This document shows, piece after piece, positions 21,440 to 31,629 of a stretch of 64,000 bases of DNA. A program made the position numbers and the translations under genes. Each line of letters starts with the position of its first letter. The stretch's first letter is position 1. The notes beneath the pieces were generated by a model. The model was not told the DNA's origin. It searched no databases and saw nothing but the letters and a program-made list of their open reading frames with translations. The DNA comes from Pisaster brevispinus (Eukaryota > Echinodermata > Asteroidea > Forcipulatida > Asteriidae): contig JAMKCF010000019.1 in assembly GCA_023634235.1 (NCBI GenBank), positions 6,017,947 to 6,081,946 on the forward strand, in the 5' to 3' direction.

Positions 21440-23290
21440 TTGTATCAAACACTCCTCCGGGGATTGCACCGGTAACATTACGTCGCTGCGGCAGCAATCC
21501 CCTAGTTAGCCCCACCCCCCAGCTATTGCCGGCTGCCAGAGCTGACTGACCCATTAACCGAGCAAGGGACCCTACAGTCCCACTGTCTCTGTTTAGTGTA
21601 TGTGGGTCCGCCCAACCAAAAGGGAAACGCCCCGGTAATGCAAAGAAATTGCAGGTACCAGGGCTACACCCAAGAGAGGGCAGTCGGCCAAGCGGGCTCC
21701 CCTAGGCCCCTCTTCAGGGCATAGGCAGCCAGAGGGGTTACCTCTCCATGGATCAGTGCACCCAGGCCTGTCTACAGGGCATCACAGCCGGAGAGTTTAC
21801 CCCTCCATGGCTCAAAGCATACGAACAAAGGCCACTGTGAATACCATGGTGCCAAGGGTTGGGCTTTTTTACGGCCGCCTCGACCGCACAGCACCTGCCT
21901 ACGCTATCGGGCTTGGGGCACTGTCGGCCGCCCAGGCCATTGGCCTTAGGGAGCAGGTGCCATGGGGCCCCCTCAAAGTGTTGTGCTCCGAGGGCCCGCC
22001 CTCTACATTGGGCATCCCCATTACCCAAGTGACACCCAAGCTTTCCTCGGAGACCACTCCGGAGCGTTCTTCTAAGAAGAAGAGCAAAAAGGCCTGGCAT
22101 TCTCACCGCTTGCCTTCAAGCTCGAGCGGGTCCTCAGAATGGAAACAGCATGGCAAATGCCACAGGGGTGGTGACCTGATCTTCCGGGAGGACTTTTTGG
22201 AGGCCTTCCATACCTCGGGCTCACTTTCGGGCGTGTGTGGTGATACTGGACAAGGCTCCTCTGACTCGGTCACCTCCCAGGTGCCCCTTAGTCAGTAAGG
22301 TCACGGTTGGATAACGCTGGGCCAACGGGGTTTACCGCACACGGCTAGTCGTGCTCCGGAGTCTCCTCCAGGCCTACAGCCCCTGCCAGCCAGCCATCAC
22401 GGTCTGGGGCACGTGACTGCCAGCCAGCGGACACTACCACACACGGCTACCCGTGTGATGGCATCTCTGCCAGGTATCAGCTTGCACCTGTCAGCGTAAC
22501 TCGGGTCAGACCACAACTCATCGTGATGCTGTGAAAGTGCTTTTTCACCATCGGTGTACATGTACAATGTATGGCTCTCATTCCACGGGGCTTCTTGTCC
22601 TCCTGACTCAGTCGACTCGGCCGAGGAAGAGGACAAGCTTGCCAACTCCATTTATCGCTTGTTGGTCTCCGAGCCTAGTTTAGAGAGACATGATAAGTGT
22701 CCTGAACCACCCCTCTGACTCCAAGCCCCCTCCTCCAGAATGCCAATCAGTCAAGAAGAGGTCTGGCCCAGGGAGCCTGAAGTGAGGAAGGCCTTCTCCG
22801 TGATGCCCTTGGATCGTGTGTGTGCGGTGACCGCATGGATGGGGTGATAGGTGCAAAATCACGGACTGCGTACTCTAAACGTTCGGAGCCCTGTTACCGT
22901 TTTCCCTCCGGGGATTTCGATAAGTATTTTGCCACTCCTTTTCTTGCCGGACTCAGCCACCGACAAGTTGGCTGCTGACAGAGGATCAGCGTCCTTCAAG
23001 CTCCCTTTTGCTGATAAGACCCGTGGGAAACTTGAGGATGTTGCCCGGAAAATGGACTCTTCGGCGCCCATGGGTATCACACAACTCCTTTCTCCTGCTC
23101 CTCTCGGAGTATCTGGCCTTGGGGTGCGAGGAAGAGTCAGAGGTACCAGCCAACATGATGGTGGATGTTCTCCACTGCTGGGCTACGCTCCTTTTATGAC
23201 CAGTTTACCAAATTACCCTCCCTCCTTCCCCACTATTCACGATTCTTTGAGTGCTTAGGTGTGTAACGCTCGAGAAAAAGAGGGCACTAA
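21440..23290 (+). pseudogene. GC-rich decayed coding remnant, possibly a retroelement gag
   Basis: This block is much more G+C-rich than its surroundings. It has an open frame at 21756-22298 (180 codons) ending in a Ser/Lys-rich stretch (SSKKKSKKAWHSHRLPSSSS) and further coding-like pieces at 22851-23258, with shifts between frames. Peptides include DKYFATPFLAGLS, LAADRGSASFKLPFADKTRG and KLEDVARKMDSSAPMG, then ANMMVDVLHCWATLLL and YDQFTKLPSLLPHYSRFF. The pattern of a basic Ser-rich region followed by a helical domain resembles DIRS-type gag proteins, but I cannot name a definite motif and no reverse transcriptase or tyrosine recombinase is visible. The left edge near 21460 begins GGGGATTGCACCGG. 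Confidence 0.4.
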
Positions 23291-23670
23291 CGTAGTGTGC
23301 ATTTCAAAGGGTAGGGGGATTGGACACCAGAGGGCGCTATTGTGTGTAAAAATCTCATCTAATTGCCTGCCAGCATAGGGAACAATGCAAATGTAGTATA
23401 CGCTCTACAGGTAAGGATTCGTTCGTAGACCCACCCCACACTACTACGGGGTGGGACATCGCTTATCCATGGTTCTTTCTATAGTTTACCTAACGATGGC
23501 AGGATCGTACTTGCGTATCTTATTCCAACAAACATGGTGAACTTGTATTAGCACCCTCTCACTCTTGGAGAGTCCTTGAACTATTAAATACTATAAGAAG
23601 TAACTATAAATACATAAATAGTAAACTTCCGAGTACAACCATGTATAAAATCTCTTTTTGAGGGAGTGTT

Positions 23671-23686
23671 GGCTCTGAAAAGAGCC
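23671..23686 (-). promoter_or_regulatory. Histone-type mRNA 3' stem-loop without a histone gene
   Basis: The minus strand reads GGCTCTTTTCAGAGCC, an exact match to the metazoan replication-dependent histone 3' stem-loop (six-base stem, TTTC loop). It is preceded by ACC and followed by AACACTCCC and then CAAAAAGAG, a purine-rich block where the U7-binding histone downstream element would be. No histone coding sequence is found in the few hundred bases upstream on that strand. On the plus strand the same bases form a GAAA-tetraloop hairpin, so coincidence is possible. Confidence 0.55.
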
Positions 23687-23700
23687 GGTGTGGTCTCAAC

Positions 23701-23759
23701 GTTTGGAACAGTATACTCTGCTCGTCTCCTGAAGACGAGCAGAGTTTACTGTTCCAAAC
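23701..23759. repeat. Near-perfect 59-base hairpin
   Basis: GTTTGGAACAGTATACTCTG continues to CTCGTC and is matched in reverse by GACGAGCAGAGTTTACTGTTCCAAAC, with one mismatch and a loop of about seven bases. It lies 14 bases from the histone-type stem-loop. Confidence 0.85.
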
Positions 23760-24196
23760 ACCATGCAAAGCTTTAAACACCATTTATTAAATACAAATAT
23801 GCGTTTAAATTTAAGAGATATGGAGATATAACAAGTATTAGGACAAATAAAAAAATAAAAAATACGGAAGCATTAAAGGGTTTTGCCCCACGTAAAGTCT
23901 ATGAGTTCTCCCACCACAATTCCTGTCAAGGTCTGTGTGGTAGTTTATAAATAAATTAAGCCTAATTGAGGTAGTTTATTATTGAAATTTTTTATCAACT
24001 GAACCATACATGTATGTCATAGAGTTAAAATCTTTGTCCCATCTTGTAGCTTACGGTACATGTTATGTTTTATTTTTAAAATTTGACCCTCTTTGACCTT
24101 TGCTTCCAGTACAAACAGGAAGCTCTAAAATTTTAAATCCATATCACTTGAACCACATGTCATAAAGTCTTAATCTTTGTGCTGTCTTGTAGCTTA
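23760..24196 (+). repeat. Diverged tandem monomers (TGTAGCTTAC type)
   Basis: Related segments near 24040, 24185, 25105 and 25240 share a pattern like ATCTTTGTGCTGTCTTGTAGCTTAC and CTTCCAG-type inverted motifs. This array is interrupted by the hAT-like insertion at 24197-24964 and resumes at 24965. Confidence 0.55.
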
Positions 24197-24964
24197 CAGG
24201 CTTCGAACCTCGTGTTCAAAAGGGCACGGCAAAAATTGCCGTGATTTTTCTAGAAATTGAAGGGCATCGCAGCTATTTCTTAAGTGTAAAAAAAGGCACC
24301 ACGGCATTTTCGGTGAATTTGGCGTTGTGTAGTTTTCGTAAACAAGCTAACATTTTCGAGGAACTGTGCTTCGCAGACCATGCTGTCGACGGCTTTTGCG
24401 AGGGTACCAGCGACAACACTGCTGATTGCACAATGCGATGGTGATTATTGCAGTTCCGGGGAAAAACCTCTTTCTCAAGCATACGCAGACACGTAACGTC
24501 TTTGGTCAAGGCGTTAGTTGTATCTATCGCGTAATGCATTGTGATTTATGCCAATAAGGGGCATTTAATACCATTCTATCGCATTGTTCTGTAAAGCTCT
24601 CTAGCGTTCAATGTTTCTTGCCTGTATTGTAGAATGCAAAGTAACAAGGTAACAAAGACTACGCACCTGTAATTGGAAACGATGTGACTGCGTGCGTTGT
24701 GTAAATTGTGATTGCAATGTGTTTTGTGTTTTGTGTTTTGCGGAACTTTGAGATGAATTTTTCGACATTCCCCGAACCGTATAAAAGTGTAAACAGACAA
24801 CCGGACATTTAGTATGCATCTTGCAATTTTACTAAGGGCCACCGACGGCAGTTGGAAAAAAAGGGCACGGCAATAAGTTGCCGTGAATTGGCTCTGATTT
24901 GGAGGGCATTGCGGCGATGGCAGATGGCACCGACTGCAATTGCCGTTGGTAATTTCGAGGCCTG
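24197..24964. mobile_element. hAT-like non-autonomous transposon (768 bp)
   Basis: The ends CAGGCTTCGAA and the reverse complement of TTCGAGGCCTG form short inverted repeats of the CAGG type. AGCTT lies on both flanks, and uninterrupted target-like copies are seen near 24047 and 25106. Inside the ends are AGGGCACGGCAA...TTGCCGTGA motifs. The central part (about 24360-24640) is homologous, in inverse orientation, to 45590-45880 in another hAT-like element. No transposase is seen. Confidence 0.7.
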
Positions 24965-25600
24965 AGCTTGTGACACATTTCGCACGAAAAACATGTTTTC
25001 GTCATTGTGATGTCATCAGTTGTCAAATTACATGAATTCAAAGATTATTCAAAATTCTTATCTTGAGCCACATTTGTCATGGAATTATAATCTCTGTGCT
25101 GTCTTGTAGCTTGCAGCACATATAATGTTTTGTAAAAAAAAATCGTCCTCACCTCCGGTTCAGACAGGAAGCTCTAAAAATTAAAAAAACAAACATGTCT
25201 CCTGAGCCACATGTCATAAAATCATAATCTTTGCACCGTCTGGTACCTTACTACACATTTGACATTTAAGTCAAGATATGACCCCTCTTTGATATTTCCT
25301 TACAATTCAAACAGCAAGTTCAAAGAGTTCTTTTAGGTTTTAAGACCAAACTTGAGTATAATGTCATTGAGTATAATGAAATTTTCTATTTTTGTTCCAA
25401 CAACCGAAACCCCCTGTGTTTTTAATGCAACAAACACGTGTCACATTTTTTTTTTACAAACACAGGGAAGGAGCAAGTGTACATGTACAGTGCTTAATAC
25501 ACATCGGGAAAGTGTTGAAAACCAAATTAAAAACACACACAAGGCTTGATTTTTACACTGGACCGTAAGCCCAAGGCCAGTGATTTTAGCATCAGTAAAC
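24965..25600 (+). repeat. Continuation of the TGTAGCTTAC monomers
   Basis: The same diverged monomers as 23760-24196 continue to about 25330 (for example GTGCTGTCTTGTAGCTTGC near 25101). No gene was recognised. Confidence 0.5.
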
Positions 25601-25619
25601 TTATTAGACATTAGAATTC

Positions 25620-26530
25620 TTTATTGTCCGCAAAACATATACAGATAATTGTTTTCCATTGGCAATTGGAGACATTAAATTATTAAACTAAACATGTTCA
25701 TTAAACCGAACAATAAAATGTAAAGCACAATACAAATCCACGAAAAAAAAAAAGAAAGTATATTGCTAAAATTAAAGCGAATGATTGGAATAAATTACTG
25801 ACAATACTTACAAGTTACTTTAAAATTATACAAAACATTTGTGGTACAAGTTAAAAAATAAGTAATTACCGTTTGACTAAAGAATTAAAAAGATGAATTG
25901 AATTGGGAACAAAGGATTGTCGAAAACGAAGTGATTTTGTTTGTGGTGGACGGAGTCTAATACCAGAGCGATTAAAAACAAAGCAATTAAAAAGTGGGTG
26001 GGTCGGGTCCTTCATTGCTGTACTTAACTTGGCAACCATTTTTGTTTCAAATTCTATATCCAAGGATGGCAAGATTAAACCTATGATCCGCTGAGCATTT
26101 TTCTTTACCCTGTCAAATTTCTTTTTACTCTGCTGTGAAAGTAAACCGTATGTACATATTAAGTTAAAAGTTAAAACACTCTGTATCAAGGACTGATAAA
26201 ATAAACGCAAGATAGTTCGGTCGACATGAAATTTCTTCAGTTTTCTCAAAAAGTACAAACGTTGGTTAGCTTTACTGTATATCGTTTCAGTATTCCTATT
26301 CCAGTTCAGTTGATCATCCACTACAGTTCCAAGATACTTATATTCATTGACTCTTTCTACAATGCAGTTATTGATAGTGAGAGGGTCATGTGTCTCAGCA
26401 CCTCGTCGAAAATCAAAAATCATCTCCTTAGTTTTCTGTACATTTATCGAGAGATAGTGACGATTACACCAGTCAATAAAACTCATGACCTCTGTTATGG
26501 CTGTACAAGTCCGGCGGTATGGTGTTTTTG
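25620..26530 (-). pseudogene. Non-LTR retrotransposon fragment (Rex1/CR1-like RT C-terminus)
   Basis: An intact 206-codon frame runs on the minus strand from 26486 to 25866 and extends upstream in frame to about 26525. It contains MSFIDWCNRHYLSINVQKTKE, a VNEYKYLGTVVDDQLNW block, ANQRLYFLRKLKKF, LRLFYQSLIQSVLTF, KNAQRIIGL, and a closing DPTHPLFNCF...SGIRLRPPQTKSLRFRQSFVP block. This is the region after the reverse-transcriptase catalytic core in Rex1/Babar and related CR1-group LINEs. The catalytic box and endonuclease are missing, so the copy is 5'-truncated. The bases 25620-25865 are probably its 3' untranslated region. It lies antisense inside an XPO5 intron. Confidence 0.88.
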
Positions 26531-26539
26531 AATAATAAC

Positions 26540-26900
26540 AAGTTACTGTATTTTTTTATTTAAACTGATAAATACATACATCTTTCAATTCTGTTGAGTA
26601 TCAATTGAAGTACAGTATTACACGTAAGAAAAATGAGATAAATCTTCTCTAAGTGCTTGTTAAAAAAAACCAGCTCAAATGTGAAACTGTGTAGATAGTG
26701 TACTTCTCATTTTGATTCCGGTCTTGTAACAAATTTTCTGGTCCAGTAGAAGTTTTGAGCTACAAGCCCTGCAGTCTTGTGGATTTTTTCCCCAAATTCG
26801 AGCCCTGACACACTTCCCATACTAAAACAACTGGAAACTTCACACATAGTTAGCTCTATGCCAGTAGGAGACACCGCTTTGTGAATTCATTATCATGTCA
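26540..26900 (+). other. XPO5 intron, no feature recognised
   Basis: A+T-rich. The last part resembles reverse-oriented ends of the GTGTTCG family (AACTTCACACATAGTTAG near 26838, also seen near 36545). Confidence 0.4.
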
Positions 26901-26918
26901 TCAGGAGTTGAATTACAA

Positions 26919-26961
26919 CTAGACATAAGTTTTTGTTCCATAACAAAAACAAGGTGTTCGG
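26919..26961 (+). repeat. Variable-stem boundary hairpin
   Basis: CTAGACATAA, stem GTTTTTGTT...AACAAAAAC (26929-26950), then GGTGTTCGG (26953-26961). Confidence 0.85.
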
Positions 26962-28895
26962 TGTAGACATTTCCGAGTTAGCAGAGGTAGTATTTTCAAA
27001 GAGAAAACCGAATAAACATAACTTAGTACGACAAATTGATACGTAAAGTGAACGATAAAAGATTTCGAATTTGAAATAAAACACTTTGATAGTTTTAAAA
27101 ACTGATGAAATCATTCCGTTTTCATAGCTCATTTTATTATCAAGACTTTGAGATTCATAAGTATCTACTAAGTTTTTGAAATTGTTGAAGGCTTTTAGTT
27201 ATTGTTTTGCTGGAATTGAAAGTCCTATGGGTAAAACTGTATTCGATATAGAGGACCATCTGATTTCAAGATCATATTGTTTGCAGGCCTCAAAACGAGG
27301 ACCGGGAGTGATTATTTTCACTTAAGCTCTCAGTTTTGACCAGAGTTGAAGCACACAGGGAGACACAATTTGTGTAATTATTGGGGATGGTGCAAGTTAT
27401 GTATATAACAATTTTGGTTCTCCGGGTATAAATTGTTTACATATTAAAGGTTAATTTAATGTAAGGACGCCATCGAGTCGTCATCATCCCGAAAATAACT
27501 GCGGTTTCATCTACACACTCAGGTCTAAGTGTGTAAAGTTTAAGGTCTCAACCCTCTTTTGGTTAATGGGATCTGAGGTTTTTAAGTATAGAATAAGCAT
27601 CTTTCAGTTTCGACCAGAAGTAAAGGTCACAGAGGGTCACACTTTGTGTAAAATTATAAAAATACACTCGGGGTCTTTCACATGGACCAAAGATCTGGTA
27701 TGTAGCAGTTATAGTTTTCCAGATGTTTTTATGTAAAAATTAAAACATTGATTTAATGTTATGACGTCATTGATGACGTAATCATGCCGAAAACCTCTGT
27801 GGTTTCATTGACACACTAAGGTCTAAGTACATGGTTAGCTTAAAGTCAAAACCCTTTTTGGTTCTCGAGTAATGTTTTTTTCATACACAGTAGGTATACA
27901 TATTATACCTGAACGGGGATTAGCATCAATTCAATCCGATAGTTGAAAATTAAACCATGACAAAATAATGATTTTTTAAAGTAAAAACAAAACAAAAGAA
28001 CCACTAGGAAAGTTCATGGATGAAACATATCAAAAAAAGGAATGCCCCCTCTTTTTAACGGTGATTTTGAAATAAAGCTTACCATTTTAATCACCGTATC
28101 TGAAGGGCATACTCAGAGGGCCTAGAGCGCCGTTGGCAGGCACGGTCACGTCGATCAACGTGACGTGGGTCTCGGTGTTTGATGAGAAACAAACCAATGT
28201 CGTTCTTTTTCAGTTGAAGTTTTTGTCACTTAGTCAAAGTAATACAAATCCCTAAAGCAGGTGGACATCTCAGTAAAACCTCCTCTTTTATTCCTTGTTT
28301 TCCATTAAGCCATCAGACGAGCACAACGGAACTAAATTCACACTGAACTTTGAATGAGTTTGGGTTTAAGCACGGGACAACGTGTTGTTAGTACATGTAC
28401 ATACACGAATAAACAATGCAATGATATTCAATGGGCTTTCCAGGATTTGCATACAATGTATATTATGGCTGCATGCTGCACGGTGTGCGGTTTTATGTGC
28501 ACGTCATACTGGATTGGATGCCACACTGCGCTCGGTATTGGTCTAGATTTCAATATTTTAACGCTCGTTTTCACCTAGAAATACATCTTAAAATGTATTC
28601 ATTTCCATGTACGAAATGATTAGTATCCAATGTTCTTAAGATTCAAGAAAAAAGAAAGAATTGAAAGTCCGCGGTCTTTGAGTTATGTTTGTTGAAAAAT
28701 TAATTACTTTTAATTACCTAATAAATCATCAGATGACGTCATCATTACGTGAAAACTTCTGTTTCATCCACTAATCATGTGTAAAATGGTTGCCAAGTTT
28801 CATGACCATACGAGCTTGGGAAAAAGCAAAACATTAGCGGACAACGTTTGTGTGTATTTTTTTTTAGAACAAACATAAGAATACACTAGACATGA
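26962..28895 (+). repeat. GTGTTCG-family unit
   Basis: The unit carries the common body: TTTTGACCAGAGTTGAAG near 27333, a TGACGTCA site near 27763, GTCACGTCGATCAACGTGAC near 28143, and a segment homologous to 12430-12590 that includes the empty site for the 783-bp transposon (near 28577). It ends at the next boundary hairpin. Bases about 27690-28200 are nearly repeated at 29030-29510. Confidence 0.8.
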
Positions 28896-28928
28896 GAATT
28901 TGTTTGATAACAAATTCGAGGTGTTCGG
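28886..28928 (+). repeat. Variable-stem boundary hairpin
   Basis: CTAGACATGA, perfect stem GAATTTGTT...AACAAATTC (28896-28917), then GGTGTTCGG at 28920-28928. The stem differs from the 26.9-kb copy at paired positions. Confidence 0.85.
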
Positions 28929-30042
28929 ATTCAAGTAAAGCTGACTGGAGTGATCGTGAGCTGTGCTGTTTGTTATTGTGAAAACAGAATGAATAAAAAA
29001 ATACACTCAGGGTCTTTCACATGGACCAAAGATTTGGTATGTAGCAGTTAAAGTTTTCCAGATGTTTTTTGGTAAAAATTAAAACATTGATTTAATGTTA
29101 TGACGTCATTGATGACGTCATCATGCCGAAAACCTCTGTGGTTTCATTGACACACTAAGGTCTAAGTACATGGTTAGCTTAGAGTCAAAACCCTTTTTGG
29201 TTCACGAGTTATGTTTTTTTCATACACTACGTATACATATTATACCTGAACGGGGATTAGCATCAATTCAAGCCGATAGTTGAAACTTAAACCATGATAA
29301 AATAATATTTTTTGAATGTAAAAAAAAAAAACACTAGGCAAGTTCATGGACGAAACATATCAACATTATTGTAGACAAAAAAAAGGAATGCCCCCTCTTT
29401 TTAACGGTGATTTTGAAATAAAGCTTACCATTTTAATCACCGTGTATGAAGGGCATACTCAGAGGGCCTAGAGCGCCTTTGGCAGGCATGGTCACGTCGA
29501 TCAACGTGACGTGGGTCTCCTCTTTTTTTCCTTGTTTTCCATTAAGCCATCAGACGAGCACAGCGGAACTAAATTCACACTGAACTTTGAATGAGTTTGA
29601 GTTTTTTATGTGCGGGACACGTGTTGTTACAATGTACAAGAATAAGCAACGCAATGATACATTTCCGTTGTGTGGAACTATATGCACAGGCTTCGTGGAC
29701 TTTGAACCTTATGAATAATGGAGCGGACAGTCAGTTACAGCGCTTTTCTCCATACACAAATAAACTGCGGTTAATACTAACTTTGGCTGTAACACCCATT
29801 TAGGACCAGAAGTTAAGGTCATATTGGCATCATTTCTGTGCAAAAGTTTCGGAAGGATCACAGATCTACACCAGATGACGTCATCATGACATCACTAAGG
29901 CGGTGTCTTCTACTCATACATATCTAACTATGTGTGAAGTTTAAAGGTTGTGGGAGACTTGGAAGTGTAACTTTGTTAGCGGACAATCGCGGGGGACAAG
30001 AAGAAGAAGTATTTAAAAAAACCAAAAAAACAACTAGAGCTT
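28929..30042 (+). repeat. GTGTTCG-family unit with near-identical block
   Basis: Bases 29030-29510 nearly repeat 27690-28200, including the CRE-containing segment, ACCCTTTTTGGTTC and TATACCTGAACGGGG. The unit end (about 29870-30040) shows TGACGTCATCATGACATCA, GCGGACAATCGCGG, AAGAAGAAG and CTAGA. Confidence 0.8.
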
Positions 30043-30075
30043 TAGTGTTTGTTGAAACAAACACTAGGTGTTCGG
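30034..30075 (+). repeat. Variable-stem boundary hairpin
   Basis: CTAGAGCTT, perfect stem TAGTGTTTGTT...AACAAACACTA (30043-30066, loop GA or none), then GGTGTTCGG at 30067. Almost identical to 31597-31629. Confidence 0.88.
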
Positions 30076-31590
30076 GTATTGTCGGAGTCAGTGTAATTGT
30101 GTTGATGTCAGAACATTTGAATCGATAAAAAACCGTGTTTTTGCTTGTGTTTTCGCGGAATTTGCCCATAGTTTGGGTATGGTGGGGTGCTTTCAAAGTT
30201 ACGGTATCCAGACGCTGATTTTCATAGGCGCTGCCGGTCTATAGACCTTTCTTTTGCAACGTCACAGCTCAAGAAAATTTTGGAAAGCCATCAAATGCAA
30301 AACAAAAACAGATAGCTACAGTTTGTAACAACGTTACACAAATATTCAAAATTAGTGTTGAATTTATTGGAAACAAAGCAACCGATCATGGGAGGTATTT
30401 TATTTAATTAGAAGCTTGCCGAAAATGTTGATATTTGTTAAAACATCTGTTAACACGATTGAATGTTTTACTAACATTCGGCGGTCCATGCCAACCAGCG
30501 CTGTTTGTTTATCAACAATGGAAAGGTCTAGGTATTATGTCTGTACATGAACAGGAGTTCAATGATATGTATAGAGCGCCCTCTATTGGTGAAGCGTGAC
30601 ACAGCCGATTCTATGACCAATCGGTCAGGAAAAAAACCCGCTAAGAACGTCTTGCACAGAGACTAGCATTGTACACGTGCGCACCGCGTGGCTGTGTACA
30701 TGTACAGTGTCGGCGTAGCGTTGTCATACAATGAAAGTCAACAGACACGAGCGCTTTGACGCCCGGTTTTGACCAGATGCAAAGATTAAAATGCTATAAT
30801 CTCTTTGCAAAAGTTTCGGGAGGATAACTCATCTATAACCTCATGCAAAATTCATGTTAAAATATTACATAGTTGTTGAGATATGAATTTTTCCAACTTT
30901 CAACTTCCGGTTTGAACCGGAAGCCAAGGTCAAATGGGGTCATGTTGTGTGTAGCGTTTGTTGAACTTTTAACGTCCAATCCGATGATGTGTAGATTGTA
31001 AAAATCCAACATGTGGTTCATGAGTTATGATTTTTTACAAGTATTAAACTTTGATTTAATGTAATTCAATACCCGATGACGTCATCATGACATCATCATG
31101 TTTGTAGCTTCTTGATACTGAGGTCCAATTGTCTGATAAGTTTCAACCGTCAATTCGATTTCAATCTTGAGTTATGCAGTAGAAAGGCCCAAAACATGAC
31201 TTTTCAAGAAAAAAATCGAAGGTAAACTTTGACCTAGGGTAACGACCTAGAAGTTAGGGTCATACGATTTTGGCGTTAACTTTTCAAATGTTGCCCCAGT
31301 CTTGCTCTATCCGATGCCCAATTATGAGCTTCATAGCTTTAATATTCACAAACATACAAGCATTTGCATATGGTCACTTTTTGACCTAAAATCGCTTGTA
31401 ATTTGATATCCGATGACGTCATCACAACGTCACAACTAACTCGGCTTCTGCTAATTATGATCTAACTTCACATCAAGTTTCAAGTTTATCCAAGGTTCGC
31501 AAGTATGCTTTTGCTTGCGGACAAACGACTCTGAAAAGAATAAGCCAAAAAAAAAAGTGTAAAAAAAACAAAAAAAACAAAAAAAAACTA
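30076..31590 (+). repeat. GTGTTCG-family unit with composite monomers
   Basis: After an anonymous 5' part, 30776-31450 holds a clean composite: an ACTTCCGGTTT/AACCGGAAG near-palindrome at 30903-30923, CCAAGGTCA at 30924-30932, and TGACGTCA at 31078-31085 and near 31412. It is closely related to 33600-34330, 57060-57450 and 58600-59110. The unit ends with AAACGACTCTGAAAAGAATAAG and an A-rich tract. Confidence 0.8.
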
Positions 31591-31629
31591 GAGCTTTAGT
31601 GTTTGTTGAAACAAACACTAGGTGTTCGG
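31589..31629 (+). repeat. Variable-stem boundary hairpin (duplicate of 30.05 kb)
   Basis: Stem TAGTGTTTGTT...AACAAACACTA at 31597-31620, then GGTGTTCGGGTAT. About 100 bp (31583-31683) match 30033-30132 with only a few differences. Confidence 0.88.
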
